A DNA stretch of 64,000 nucleotides from JAJEFO01 sp965221845. Lineage in GTDB: Bacteria; Pseudomonadota; Alphaproteobacteria; Rhodobacterales; Rhodobacteraceae. The notes under the pieces were generated by a model that saw only the letters and a program-made list of their open reading frames with translations, did no database searches and was not told the origin of the DNA. The position numbers and the translations under genes are program-made. The stretch's first letter is position 1. Every line of letters begins with the position of its first letter. This document shows positions 56,741 through 64,000 of the stretch, one piece after another. Location: the NCBI GenBank assembly GCA_965221845.1, contig OZ244919.1, forward strand, positions 1,426,001 to 1,490,000. Direction: 5' to 3'.

Positions 56741-58248
56741 GAGCCTCTTGCAAAACTCCGCGGTCGAGCGGGTTTCTCCCTGAAAACGGGCATTTTCTTG
56801 ACTGGCTGGCCTGGATATGGAGCCGTCTCTCCGGCATGAAAGGGGTGCGTAAACCACTACATGCAGGGAGACGGCCCCATGTCCGTGGGAAAGTTCGCAT
56901 CAGACGCCTGGCACCATATTCAAGGGGAACTTTTCCCGTTCCTCGCCGAGGAGGTCGGCCCGCTGGGGGAGACGCACCGCAGGTTCGTCGCCGTGCTGGA
57001 CCTCGCGCCGGTGGAGCGGCATCTCCGTTACGGCCACCGCGGCGTCGGGCACCCTCCCGCCGATCGCAACGCGCTGGCGCGGGCCTTCGTTGCGAAGGCG
57101 GTGTGGGACCTTCCGACCACGGCCGCCCTGACCGACAGGCTCAGGCACGACCCGACGCTGCGCCGCCTGTGCGGCTGGTGCCGGGTGTCAGGGATCCCGA
57201 GCGAGTCGACGTTCTCCCGCGCCTTCGCGTGGTTCGCCGAGACGCGGCTTCCCGAGCGGATGCACGGGGCTTTGGTCAGGGCCGCGTACGAGGGATCGGT
57301 CGTCGGGCACATATCCCGGGACTCCACGGCGATCGTGGGACGGGAGCGGCCGGCGCCCAAGCCCAAGCCGGCGCCGGCGCCGAAACGGAAGCCGGGCCGC
57401 CCGCGCAGGGGCGAGGAGCCGGTCAGGGAGCCGACCCGGCTGGAGCGGCAGCTGAAGGGCGGCATGTCCACGGCGGAGATGGTCGGGGAACTGCCGAGGG
57501 CCTGCGACGTGGGCACCAGGCGCAACGCGAAGGGATGCAGGGAGAGCTGGCGCGGCTGCAAGCTGCATGTCGACGCGGCGGACGGGGACGTCCCGGTGAG
57601 CTGCATCCTCACCTCGGCGTCGCTCCACGACAGCCAGGCGGCGATCCCGCTCGCCCGGATGACCGCGGAGCGGGTCGACCACTGCCATGAGCTCATGGAC
57701 GCCGCCTGCGACTCCCGGGAGATCGGCGCCCACGCCCGCATGGCGGGGCGGGTGGCGACAATCGACGCCAACCCCCGGCGGGACGCGGGGCTGAAGGCGC
57801 GCCTCGCCGGGGAGGCGCTCGCCCAGCGCAGGGCGGGCCACGTCCGCCACGACCGCGTGCGCTGCAGGCAGCGCTCCAGCGTGGAGAGGGTGAACTCCGC
57901 CCTCAAGGACTCGTACGGAGGACGCCATGTCCGGGTTCGCGGGAACCTCAAGGTTGCCTGCCACCTGTTCTTTGGCGTGCTCGCCCTGACGGTCGACCGG
58001 CTGATGCGGCTCATCGTCTGAACACCCCGCCAGCGGCAGCGCCGGACGCCGCCGACGCCGCCCCGGGAACGGGACGGCGCGCCTGCCCGTGCGCGGAGAG
58101 CGCCCGCCGGGCGACGGAATGCGACATTCCGCCACACCCCGGCGCGCCGGGACGCCCCGGAAGCCCGCCGCGCCCGTGACCGGCGCCACGGCGGACGCCG
58201 GGGGCTGGAAAAGGCCGCCGGAATCGCGATAATTGTTGCAAGAGGCTC
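56741..58248. mobile_element. IS with GAGCCTCTTGCAA ends, inserted in the IS5 remnant
   Basis: 1508 bp bounded by GAGCCTCTTGCAA (56741-56753) and its complement TTGCAAGAGGCTC (58236-58248), flanked by a 5-bp CACCC duplication on each side. It carries one intact transposase gene. Confidence 0.85.
56879..58021 (+). CDS. DUF772-type transposase (IS1182/IS5 superfamily)
   Basis: 380 residues from ATG 56879, with GGGAG upstream. The N-terminal DUF772-like domain HPPADRNALARAFVAKAVWD, then LRRLCGWCRVSGIPSESTFS, is followed by a DDE core (ISRDSTAIVG, the first Asp; HELMDAACDS; RQRSSVERVNSALKDSYGG with the Glu). The linker contains a Lys/Pro-rich stretch (PKPKPAPAPKRKPGRP). Uninterrupted, probably active. 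Confidence 0.82.
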   Translation: MSVGKFASDAWHHIQGELFPFLAEEVGPLGETHRRFVAVLDLAPVERHLRYGHRGVGHPPADRNALARAFVAKAVWDLPTTAALTDRLRHDPTLRRLCGWCRVSGIPSESTFSRAFAWFAETRLPERMHGALVRAAYEGSVVGHISRDSTAIVGRERPAPKPKPAPAPKRKPGRPRRGEEPVREPTRLERQLKGGMSTAEMVGELPRACDVGTRRNAKGCRESWRGCKLHVDAADGDVPVSCILTSASLHDSQAAIPLARMTAERVDHCHELMDAACDSREIGAHARMAGRVATIDANPRRDAGLKARLAGEALAQRRAGHVRHDRVRCRQRSSVERVNSALKDSYGGRHVRVRGNLKVACHLFFGVLALTVDRLMRLIV

Positions 58249-58337
58249 CACCCGTCCTGCGATAAATCGTTGAAGATGTGCCGGGGATCCCGTATCCTGC
58301 GCTGCAGCCGAAGGTCGGCGAAAGGAGCCTGTGCGAC

Positions 58338-58700
58338 ATGCCGGCACGCGAGACGCCTTGCCCCGCAAGGACGGGCCCGAGCCTCGCCAGCGCCTGGCGC
58401 GAGCGCCTGAAGCGCCTGGGCGAGAGATGCAACGTCGGCGCGGCCACCGTCGCGCGGGCCAGCATCGGGCGCGGCCTGCCGCTCCGGGCCGACGCCATGC
58501 GCAAGGCCGTGCAGGCGGCCGGAAGCCGGGGCGGAAGGGGCGCATCGTTCGACACGCTGAGCGCCGCCCGCGACATGGAGGCCGCCGGGCTGGACCACAA
58601 GGCGGCCGAGGCCGTCGCCGGGGCGATCCGCAGGGGCCCGGGCGAGCCTGCGGCCAGGGACGATCCCGCGGCCGTGCCGGCGGCGGCGTTCCGGCCATGA
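58338..58700 (+). CDS. Unknown small protein with DUF1640-like N-cap motif
   Basis: 120 residues, MPARETPCPARTGPSLASAW, preceded by AAAGGAGCC. The middle ASFDTLSAARDMEAAGLDHK, then AAEAVAGAIRRG, resembles the start of the next gene's product (AAFDTHAAVKRLAGAGFTET, then QAEALSDTVHRA). The two share a duplicated module. The stop overlaps the next start (ATGA). Confidence 0.6.
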   Translation: MPARETPCPARTGPSLASAWRERLKRLGERCNVGAATVARASIGRGLPLRADAMRKAVQAAGSRGGRGASFDTLSAARDMEAAGLDHKAAEAVAGAIRRGPGEPAARDDPAAVPAAAFRP

Positions 58701-58993
58701 ACGCGGCCTTCGACACCCATGCCGCCGTGAAGCGCCTGGCAGGGGCGGGCTTCACCGAGACGCAGGCCGAGGCGTTGAGCGACACGGTTCACCGGGCCGT
58801 CACCGGCGGGGTGGCAACCAAGGCCGACCTGGCGGGCCTGGAGACCCGCATCGAGGCGCGCCTCTCCGGGGTCGAGGCGCGCATCTCCCGGATCGAGACC
58901 GACCTCACGTGGATCAAGAGGATCGGCGCCCTGATCGTCGCGCTCCTGGCCGTTCCGGTCTTGCGCGACATCCTGACGGCGCTGCCGCTGTGA
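58697..58993 (+). CDS. DUF1640-like coiled-coil membrane protein
   Basis: 98 residues. An N-terminal FDTxxxxKRLxxAGF module is followed by ATKADLAGLETRIEARLSGV EARISRIETDLTWIKR, a coiled coil of heptads, and a single C-terminal hydrophobic segment (IGALIVALLAVPVLRDILTA). This is the layout of bacterial DUF1640/CCDC90-like proteins, of unknown role in bacteria. Translationally coupled to the preceding gene. Confidence 0.72.
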   Translation: MNAAFDTHAAVKRLAGAGFTETQAEALSDTVHRAVTGGVATKADLAGLETRIEARLSGVEARISRIETDLTWIKRIGALIVALLAVPVLRDILTALPL

Positions 58994-59162
58994 CCCGCGC
59001 CGCGCCAGGCGGCCCGGCCACGCTTGCCTGCATCGTCCCCTGGCGGCTGGACGGGGAGTCCGGGTGGGCCATGAACTTCGGGGATCACCCGGGCCGCCTT
59101 GCGGGAGAAGCCGGATCCGGCCCGGAGTTGGCCGGGGCGGCGGATGCGCATGGCTTCGGGAC

Positions 59163-59426
59163 ATGGGCGACGCGCCGGACGCTCGCGAACTCGCCCGGCA
59201 GGTCGCCGTCCCGGAGGAACGCATGAACACGATGCAGGCAGACCTTTCGGCCACCCTTGAACGCTTCCGGGCCGACATGGCCGCGCACCGGGAGGACGCG
59301 GCGAAGCGCGACAAGGACAGCCAGCGCCGGACCGTCGGGTTCGGCATTGCGCAGGTCGTCCCGACCATCGCCGTACTCGCGGCCGGCTTCGCGTTCCTCG
59401 GCATCCTGATCGGCCTGCCCGCCTGA
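59163..59426 (+). CDS. Small coiled-coil membrane protein
   Basis: 87 residues: MGDAPDARELARQVAVPEER, then MNTMQADLSATLERFRADMA with charged heptads, and a C-terminal hydrophobic segment (VVPTIAVLAAGFAFLGILIG). Same topology as the preceding DUF1640-like protein but different sequence. It lies just upstream of a porin leader. An internal ATG at 59223 is an alternative start. Confidence 0.6.
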   Translation: MGDAPDARELARQVAVPEERMNTMQADLSATLERFRADMAAHREDAAKRDKDSQRRTVGFGIAQVVPTIAVLAAGFAFLGILIGLPA

Positions 59427-59471
59427 CGGAAGCCGCCTGAACCGCCCGATCCGGCGGCGCCGCGCCGCCCC

Positions 59472-59583
59472 GGCGACATGGCGGCGACACGGGCGGCCCG
59501 CGCCGTCCGGGGCCGTCGCGCAGGCCCCTGTTTCCGCGCCGGTTTTCCGGCCCCTCCGGGGAGGTCCGGCCGCCAATCGCTGA
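59472..59583 (+). promoter_or_regulatory. Porin 4 leader with tandem GGCGACA half-sites
   Basis: GGCGACA at 59472-59478 and 59483-59489, 11 bp apart, then GGGCGGCCCGCGCCGTCC and a leader ending CAATCGCTGA before ATG. Nearly the same as the porin 3 leader. Confidence 0.65.
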
Positions 59584-61221
59584 ATGGAAATCAGGCGGAA
59601 GGCGGCCGTGCTGCTCGCCTCGACCGCCCTGGCCCTGCCGGGCGCGGCGCTCGCGCAGGGCGTGACGCTGTCGGGCTTCGCCGAGATGGGCGTGTTCGAC
59701 GACGACTCGAAGAAGGGCGACGGAACGAAGACCGGCGCGCAGTTCCAGACCGGCGCGCAGTTCCACACCGACATCGACGCGACGATCAAGATGGAGGGCG
59801 TGACCGACACCGGGATCACCTTCGGGGCGAACGTCGACATCGACGAGCTGGACCGTGGCGGCAACGCTAAAGGGAATTTGTCGGGAAATCCAGAGTCGTA
59901 CGACATCACGACCTCCGTGAACGGTGCGACGGACGACGACGCCGACGACGGCGGCGCGACCTTCTACGTCCGAGGGTTCTTCGGCAACGTCGAGATGGGC
60001 GACACCGACGGCGGCTATGACTGGGCGATGGAGGAGATCGTCGGCGCGGGCTCGATAAGGGACGACCACGAGCACGGCGGCTTCGACGGCAACTCCGGCC
60101 TGGACGGCACGCATGACGGCCAGATACTCCGCTACGACACCGGCGACCTCCTGGGCGACTTCGCGCTCGGACTGTCGTTCGAGCAGGACACCGCGTTTGA
60201 CGGGATAGGGGACAGGACGGTTGGGACGCTCCCCGGCACGGCTCAAAGGGGCGATAACACTGATAACCCTGCTGATGCGGACAAAGCATTCCAGAAAGAC
60301 CGTGGCGACATCCTCGGCGTCGGCGGCAAGGGGAGCTTCGCCGTGGGCGGCGCGACCCTTGCGGGAGGCATAGGCTACCAGAAGGACGACTGGTCCGACA
60401 TCGTGGGCGGCAGCTTCTCGGCCGCGTTCCCGGTCGGGACCGGCAGCCTGAAGCTGGTGGCCAACTACGCCCAGTTCGACAACGACAACGGCACCACCAT
60501 CAACGCGCCCGCTGCCGCGGATGTTCTGGCTAACGCTACCGAGATAATTGCCGCGAATAAGCGATTGGCCACATTCGACGACACGGAAGCCAAGCATTCC
60601 GGCATCGGCGCGACCTACAGCGTCGGGCCGCTCGCGTTCCATGCCAACTACGCCAAGAAGGACGTGGACGGGGAACCGGTTGTCCTGACCCCCGCGACAG
60701 GCAGTGCCACGGTGAGCGGCTCAACGGCCTATGACGTTGACGGCTACGGCCTGGCTGCGACCTACGACCTGGGCGGCGGCGCGTCCCTCCAGTTCGGCTA
60801 CGGCAAGACCGACTATGCAGTCGATCCCTTCCCGCCCGTCCGCGCCGCTGGTCGAGCAGGGGGCGGCCTGAAGGCCGCCCCCGTGCTCTTGGTCATGTTC
60901 GATGGCTGGTCAGAAGGCCATCTTGAGGCCGAGGGACCACCGGGAGGCCTTCGGCAGCTTGGCGTCTTCATCGTCAGGGTCAGTGGCGTCAGTATCGCTC
61001 TGCCCCCATCCGGCGAGGATCTGGGCACCGCCGCCGAGGTCGTAGCCTGCGGAGAGCCCGACCCCGGTGTAGTCGTCGAACGCGGCATCCTTGTAGTCCA
61101 TGCTGCCCCAGTTCGCGCCGAACGAGAACGGCCCCGTGGTGACGGACGCGCCGACGGCAATGTGCTGCGCGTCGGTGAACGCCGTGCGGCCCTCCATACG
61201 GTCGGTCTCAATACTTGCTGA
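59584..61221 (+). pseudogene. Outer-membrane porin 4, 3' end lost
   Basis: Signal peptide MEIRRKAAVLLASTALALPG ending LAQG, then VTLSGFAEMGVFDDDSKKGD. An 18-bp tandem duplication gives TGAQFQTGAQF. About 734 bp (59749-60482) match porin 1 exactly as far as I compared. Two loops differ from porin 1 (ANATEIIAANKRL and EPVVLTPATGSATV). After YGKTDYAVDP the expected C-terminal strand and Phe are missing. The frame reads through the shared terminator into the antisense of porin 5 as far as 61221, so about 25-40 native residues have been replaced. Confidence 0.85.
60859..60882. terminator. Bidirectional hairpin between porins 4 and 5
   Basis: GGGGGCGGCCT (60859-60869) pairs with AGGCCGCCCCC (60872-60882). 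It lies between two convergent porin genes, 28 bp beyond the porin 5 stop. Confidence 0.75.
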
Positions 61222-62292
61222 TCCTATAGGATCGATTATTTTGCTTTCCGCATTGTCGATCTGCGACCCGCTGACACCAATCGCGAACATGTCGGTCTTG
61301 TAGCCGACGGAAAGCGCGACCTCCGACTGCTTGCGCTGCACGTACTTAGTTTGAACGATTTTGGGGCCGTTGCGGGCTGGCACCTCGTCAGCCGTGGTGT
61401 CCTCATTGTGCTTGTCGCCCAGGTCCCACTCGCCGATCTTCTGTCCGCCCTGGTATCCGAGGCCGAGGCTCACGCTGCCGCCGCCGGCAGGGATCGCCAT
61501 GGTCAGGCCGGCGGCCACTATCGCGTCATCCGAATCCACGCCGGGATCATAGAGGCTTACATCTGGAGGATTGTTACTATCACTGGCCTTATTGACCATT
61601 CCGGCGCACTTGCGGGCATTGGTGCCGGTGTTGGCGTCGTCGTCGGACAGGTCCTCAGTTTGGAGCTTCTTACTGCCACCGTAGCACTTCGCCATGCTCT
61701 TCGTGTCGTCCAGCTCGGCGGACACGGCGAACGCGATCGTGCCGAACCCGACAGGGAAGCTGGTCGAGTTGTAGCGCAGGATCTGGCCGTCGTTGCCGCC
61801 GTCCAGCCCGTCGGTGCGCCAGGCGCGGTGCTCCTGGGCGTCGTCGATGGACCCCGGACCGCTCGGAACCTCCCCGGCGACCGCCCAGTCAAGAGCGCCG
61901 TCGGTGTCGCCAAGCGCGACCCTTCCGAACGGGCCTTCGACGTAGACCTCGACGTTGGCCTCGGACTTGTTGCCCTTGCCTGGCTTGTCTTCGACGGTGG
62001 ACCCCGCGCCGAGAGCGCCAGCCTCGTCAAGATCGACGGCCGTGCCGAACGTGATTCCCTGGTCCGTGACGCCCGTCATCGTGAAGGTCACGTCGACGTC
62101 CGTGTGGAACTGCGACTTGATCTTGTGGTCGTTGTAGTCAATGCCGGCGTCGGTTGCCGACTTGGCGCCCTTGCCGCCCTTCACGCCCATCTCGGCGAAG
62201 CCCGACAGCGTCACGCCCTGCGCGAGCGCCGCGCCCGGCAGGGCCAGGGCGGTCGAGGCGAGCAGCACGGCCGCCTTCCGCCTGATTTCCAT
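60910..62292 (-). CDS. Outer-membrane porin 5
   Basis: 460 residues, apparently complete. Signal peptide MEIRRKAAVLLASTALALPG, VTLSGFAEMGVKGGKGAKSA, the block VEGPFGRVALGDTDGALDWA and a C-terminal RWSLGLKMAF with the final Phe. A long loop (KCYGGSKKLQTEDLSDDDAN, then RKCAGMVNKASDSNNP) has a Cys pair and is AT-rich in codon choice. Trimeric general porin is the likely role; solute preference is unknown. Confidence 0.93.
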   Translation of the reverse strand: MEIRRKAAVLLASTALALPGAALAQGVTLSGFAEMGVKGGKGAKSATDAGIDYNDHKIKSQFHTDVDVTFTMTGVTDQGITFGTAVDLDEAGALGAGSTVEDKPGKGNKSEANVEVYVEGPFGRVALGDTDGALDWAVAGEVPSGPGSIDDAQEHRAWRTDGLDGGNDGQILRYNSTSFPVGFGTIAFAVSAELDDTKSMAKCYGGSKKLQTEDLSDDDANTGTNARKCAGMVNKASDSNNPPDVSLYDPGVDSDDAIVAAGLTMAIPAGGGSVSLGLGYQGGQKIGEWDLGDKHNEDTTADEVPARNGPKIVQTKYVQRKQSEVALSVGYKTDMFAIGVSGSQIDNAESKIIDPIGSASIETDRMEGRTAFTDAQHIAVGASVTTGPFSFGANWGSMDYKDAAFDDYTGVGLSAGYDLGGGAQILAGWGQSDTDATDPDDEDAKLPKASRWSLGLKMAF

Positions 62293-62417
62293 TCAGGGTA
62301 TCGAGGGGCCCGGCCGCCCCGGAGGGGCCGGAATAACGGCTTGAAATCAGCACCTTGGGTCAAGGGCCCCGACAGGACGGGCAAGCGGACGACCGCCCGT
62401 GTCACCGCTGTGTCACC
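62293..62417 (-). promoter_or_regulatory. Porin 5 leader with tandem GGTGACA half-sites
   Basis: Minus-strand GGTGACA at 62417-62411 and 62406-62400, 11 bp apart, followed by ACGGGCGGTCGTCC as in porin 2, and a leader ending ACCCTGA before ATG at 62292. Confidence 0.65.
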
Positions 62418-62533
62418 TCGGCAGCCACGCGCCGCCGCCGGACCGCGCTGTCAGTCTCCTGTCCGGCGGCGTCCTTGCCCGCCAGCCGTGTTCCGCTTGA
62501 GCTCCCGACCGACCGCCACATCATCGCGGCCAT
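62402..62533 (-). pseudogene. Collapsed copy of the island integrase
   Basis: Upstream, GGAGCCGGGGAGGAACAAAG matches the integrase ribosome-binding region at 30.25 kb. After GGATGGCC the sequence continues with the integrase's last 80 bp (GCGATGATG, GGGAGCTCAAGCGG, ggacgccgccggaca). In the intact gene GGATGGCC occurs both at the start and near the end, so the 1.1-kb middle was deleted between the two 8-bp copies. 43 codons remain. Confidence 0.75.
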
Positions 62534-62569
62534 CCTTTGTTCCTCCCCGGCTCCGGGACGCGTCCCTGT

Positions 62570-62716
62570 GGGGTGCGGCCTAACTTTGTTGGTGAGGCGA
62601 CGACGGCCTGGCTCGCCAGCCAGTCGAGAACGTCGGGCAGTCTTTGCTGCATGGCGTTGCAAGGCCATCGTGCGCGTCTGCGAATCGCGGTCGCCAACAA
62701 AGTTGGGCTGCACCCC
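62570..62716. mobile_element. Small non-coding inverted-repeat element (MITE-like)
   Basis: 147 bp. Left GGGGTGCGGCCTAACTTTGT and right-end complement GGGGTGCAGCCCAACTTTGT form imperfect terminal inverted repeats of about 25 bp. GCGTCCC is present on both outer flanks. It carries no gene and splits the palindrome upstream of the collapsed integrase. Confidence 0.7.
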
Positions 62717-62725
62717 GCGTCCCCG

Positions 62726-62743
62726 TGTCACCACCATGTCACC
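62726..62743 (-). promoter_or_regulatory. Eighth tandem GGTGACA element (collapsed integrase promoter)
   Basis: Minus-strand GGTGACA at 62743-62737 and 62732-62726. Together with the flanking CGGCGATTT it matches the element upstream of the intact integrase at 30.2 kb. Confidence 0.65.
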
Positions 62744-63007
62744 AAATCGCCGAAAAGGACCGGCCCGGCTGCGACGGTCCCGAACCCGCCTCTCCGTCCA
62801 GCAGCTCGCGCTCATGGGCGAGGATCCGTGTCGCAGGCATCCGTTGATCCGGTTGAATTCGAGTCGACTGCGCAACTGGAAGCCGCTAAGCCGGGCATGA
62901 GGATTGGACAGGACGGGCAGATTGCAGTTCCACCGGGCGTCCCGCTGCGCAGCTCCTGAAGCCGGAAAGCTCGCTCACGAGCCGCTGACCGGAAAGGTGC
63001 GGTCGGC

Positions 63008-63560
63008 ATGAAGATCGCAGCCATCCTCGATAACGCCGACAGCGGCCGCATGGCTTTTCCCGAATTCCGGCATGGCCGCGCCTGCGGAAGCGGCCAGGAG
63101 CGGAGCCCGTTCGACTCCCTCCGTCGCAGACATCCCGTCGGCGAGATTCTGGAATGGCCCGCCGGTGTCTGCGAAACAGCCCGTCGCGGTGTCGTGAAAC
63201 TCCTGCTCGACGGCCGGCAGCGCATGACGGCTCCCCGTGCCGTCGAACGTGCCAGGCTGCCGAAGCTCTTCGACGGCTACGCGCAAGCTTGCCCCCGCTC
63301 GCCTTTCCATCCGGAAAGCGAGGCCCTTTCGCTCATCCATTCGCCACGGATGGAGAACGATCCCCCTCCGGGACGGCGCCACGGAACTGATGCGAGAGTG
63401 CGCGAGCGGCACAGGCAGCCTGATTTCCGCCCTGTCGGCGTTTCCCGACACCGCTCCGAAAGCCGACGACTGTGCCGGACAGCTCGCCAGACATCTCGGC
63501 ATCGCCGGAATTGACCTGCGTGTCGAAGTGGTAACCGGTTCGGATAAGAGCGTTTCAGGA
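63008..63560 (+). pseudogene. DUF262 (GmrSD-type) protein remnant
   Basis: Starts MKIAAILDNADSGRMAFPEF, with FDSLRRRHPVGEILEWPAG and VKLLLDGRQRMT (family DGQQR). The frame shifts near 63330 and continues ATELMRECASGTGSLISALS, then DLRVEVVTGSDKSV. This is the N-terminal nuclease/NTPase-like domain of DUF262 proteins, which include GmrSD modified-DNA restriction enzymes. The rest is absent. Confidence 0.7.
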
Positions 63561-63661
63561 ATGGACAGCGCCTCGAACATGTCCGGCCTGTCCAGACGAC
63601 ATCCGTTGCCAAAGCCTCAGCTCCGCGTGGGCCGTTCGGTCAATTGCGCCGGGCTGTCCGC

Positions 63662-64000
63662 ATGAATCTCGACACGCGCTATCCCGCCGTATCGGACCTG
63701 CGGCTGCGCGCACGCCGGCGCGTGCCGCACTTCGTGTTCGAGTATCTCGACAGCTCCACCGGCGACGAGGACCAGACCAGGCGCAATCGGTGCGCGCTCC
63801 GGGACATCCGCTTCTGGCCTGCCGTGCTGGAAGGGTCGCTAGAATGCGACCTGTCCACCGAGTTTCTTGGCCGCGGCTATCCCCTGCCCTTCGGATGCGC
63901 CCCTGTTGGAATGTCGGGCATCATGTGGCCAGGGGCGGAAAGGATCCTCTCCGCGGCCTGCGCCGAGGCCGGAATTCCCTATGTCATGTCGCATGTCGCG
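63662..64000 (+). CDS. lldD: FMN-dependent alpha-hydroxy-acid (L-lactate) dehydrogenase, 3' partial
   Basis: 113 codons to the window edge: MNLDTRYPAVSDLRLRARRR, VPHFVFEYLDSSTGDEDQTR, then LPFGCAPVGMSGIMWPGAER. This is the N-terminal part of the FMN-dependent hydroxy-acid dehydrogenase barrel (the family's P-x-A-P-x-G motif is CAPVGMSG). Likely oxidises L-lactate or a related hydroxy acid at the membrane. Its good state after 30 kb of damaged DNA suggests the island ends just before it. Confidence 0.88.
   Translation, partial: MNLDTRYPAVSDLRLRARRRVPHFVFEYLDSSTGDEDQTRRNRCALRDIRFWPAVLEGSLECDLSTEFLGRGYPLPFGCAPVGMSGIMWPGAERILSAACAEAGIPYVMSHVA

Noticed and set aside
59085..60642. Long minus-strand frames across porins 1 and 4
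   Set aside because: They lie antisense to porin coding sequence with strong family signal and have no features of their own.
29588..63661. Direct repeat of the tRNA-Met 3' end as attR
   Set aside because: No copy of the tRNA tail was found near 62-63.7 kb; the right border of the island remains undefined.
1..64000. CRISPR arrays
   Set aside because: No regularly spaced repeats of 25-40 bp and no cas genes were seen; repeats present are insertion-sequence ends and porin leaders.

Overview
The window is GC-rich DNA from a purple photosynthetic alphaproteobacterium, most likely of the Rhodobacterales. The left edge carries the end of a photosynthesis gene cluster in the order ppaA/aerR, ppsR/crtJ, bchG, a PucC-family gene, bchP, and the housekeeping genes are of Rhodobacteraceae type.

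Region 1 (1-5491) is a tightly overlapping operon for control of photosystem genes and the last steps of bacteriochlorophyll synthesis. Region 2 (5.5-15.2 kb) is accessory: an ISKra4-type transposase, a single-chain restriction-modification enzyme of type ISP/IIG character, a decayed higBA toxin-antitoxin pair, an IS30 copy with a frameshifted transposase, and an intact IS1634-type element. Region 3 (15.3-29.7 kb) is chromosomal backbone: an aromatic/aspartate aminotransferase, a GNAT acetyltransferase with sseA, an unknown membrane protein, the pyrimidine salvage operon cdd-deoA-deoB-upp, maeB, prpE, nadK, glyA and a tRNA-Met.

Region 4 (29.7-63.6 kb) looks like a genomic island starting at the tRNA-Met, with a tyrosine recombinase 600 bp downstream of it. 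It is dominated by a family of Porin_4-type outer-membrane porins in every state of repair: two apparently complete or nearly so, one interrupted by IS630, one disrupted by an IS30 scar, one missing its 3' end, one C-terminal relic and one leader that has lost its gene. All five recognisable porin start regions share a leader with two GGYGACA half-sites exactly 11 bp apart. The same element lies upstream of the integrase, upstream of an orphan leader and next to a collapsed integrase copy (eight in all), which points to an ancestral integrase-leader-porin unit. Between the porins lie likely defence genes: an RT-nitrilase fusion of the UG1/DRT type 1 class with all catalytic residues present, an Abi_2-like HEPN protein, mqsRA, dinJ with a truncated yafQ, and a decayed DUF262 gene. 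There are also many insertion sequences, several with clear target duplications whose removal restores interrupted reading frames.

Region 5 (63,662-64,000) is the start of an FMN-dependent alpha-hydroxy-acid (lactate) dehydrogenase, probably the return of backbone.

The strongest leads are the RT-nitrilase gene, the porin family with its shared operator-like tandem repeat and link to an integrase, and two low-GC unknown genes that can be rebuilt exactly by removing insertion sequences.
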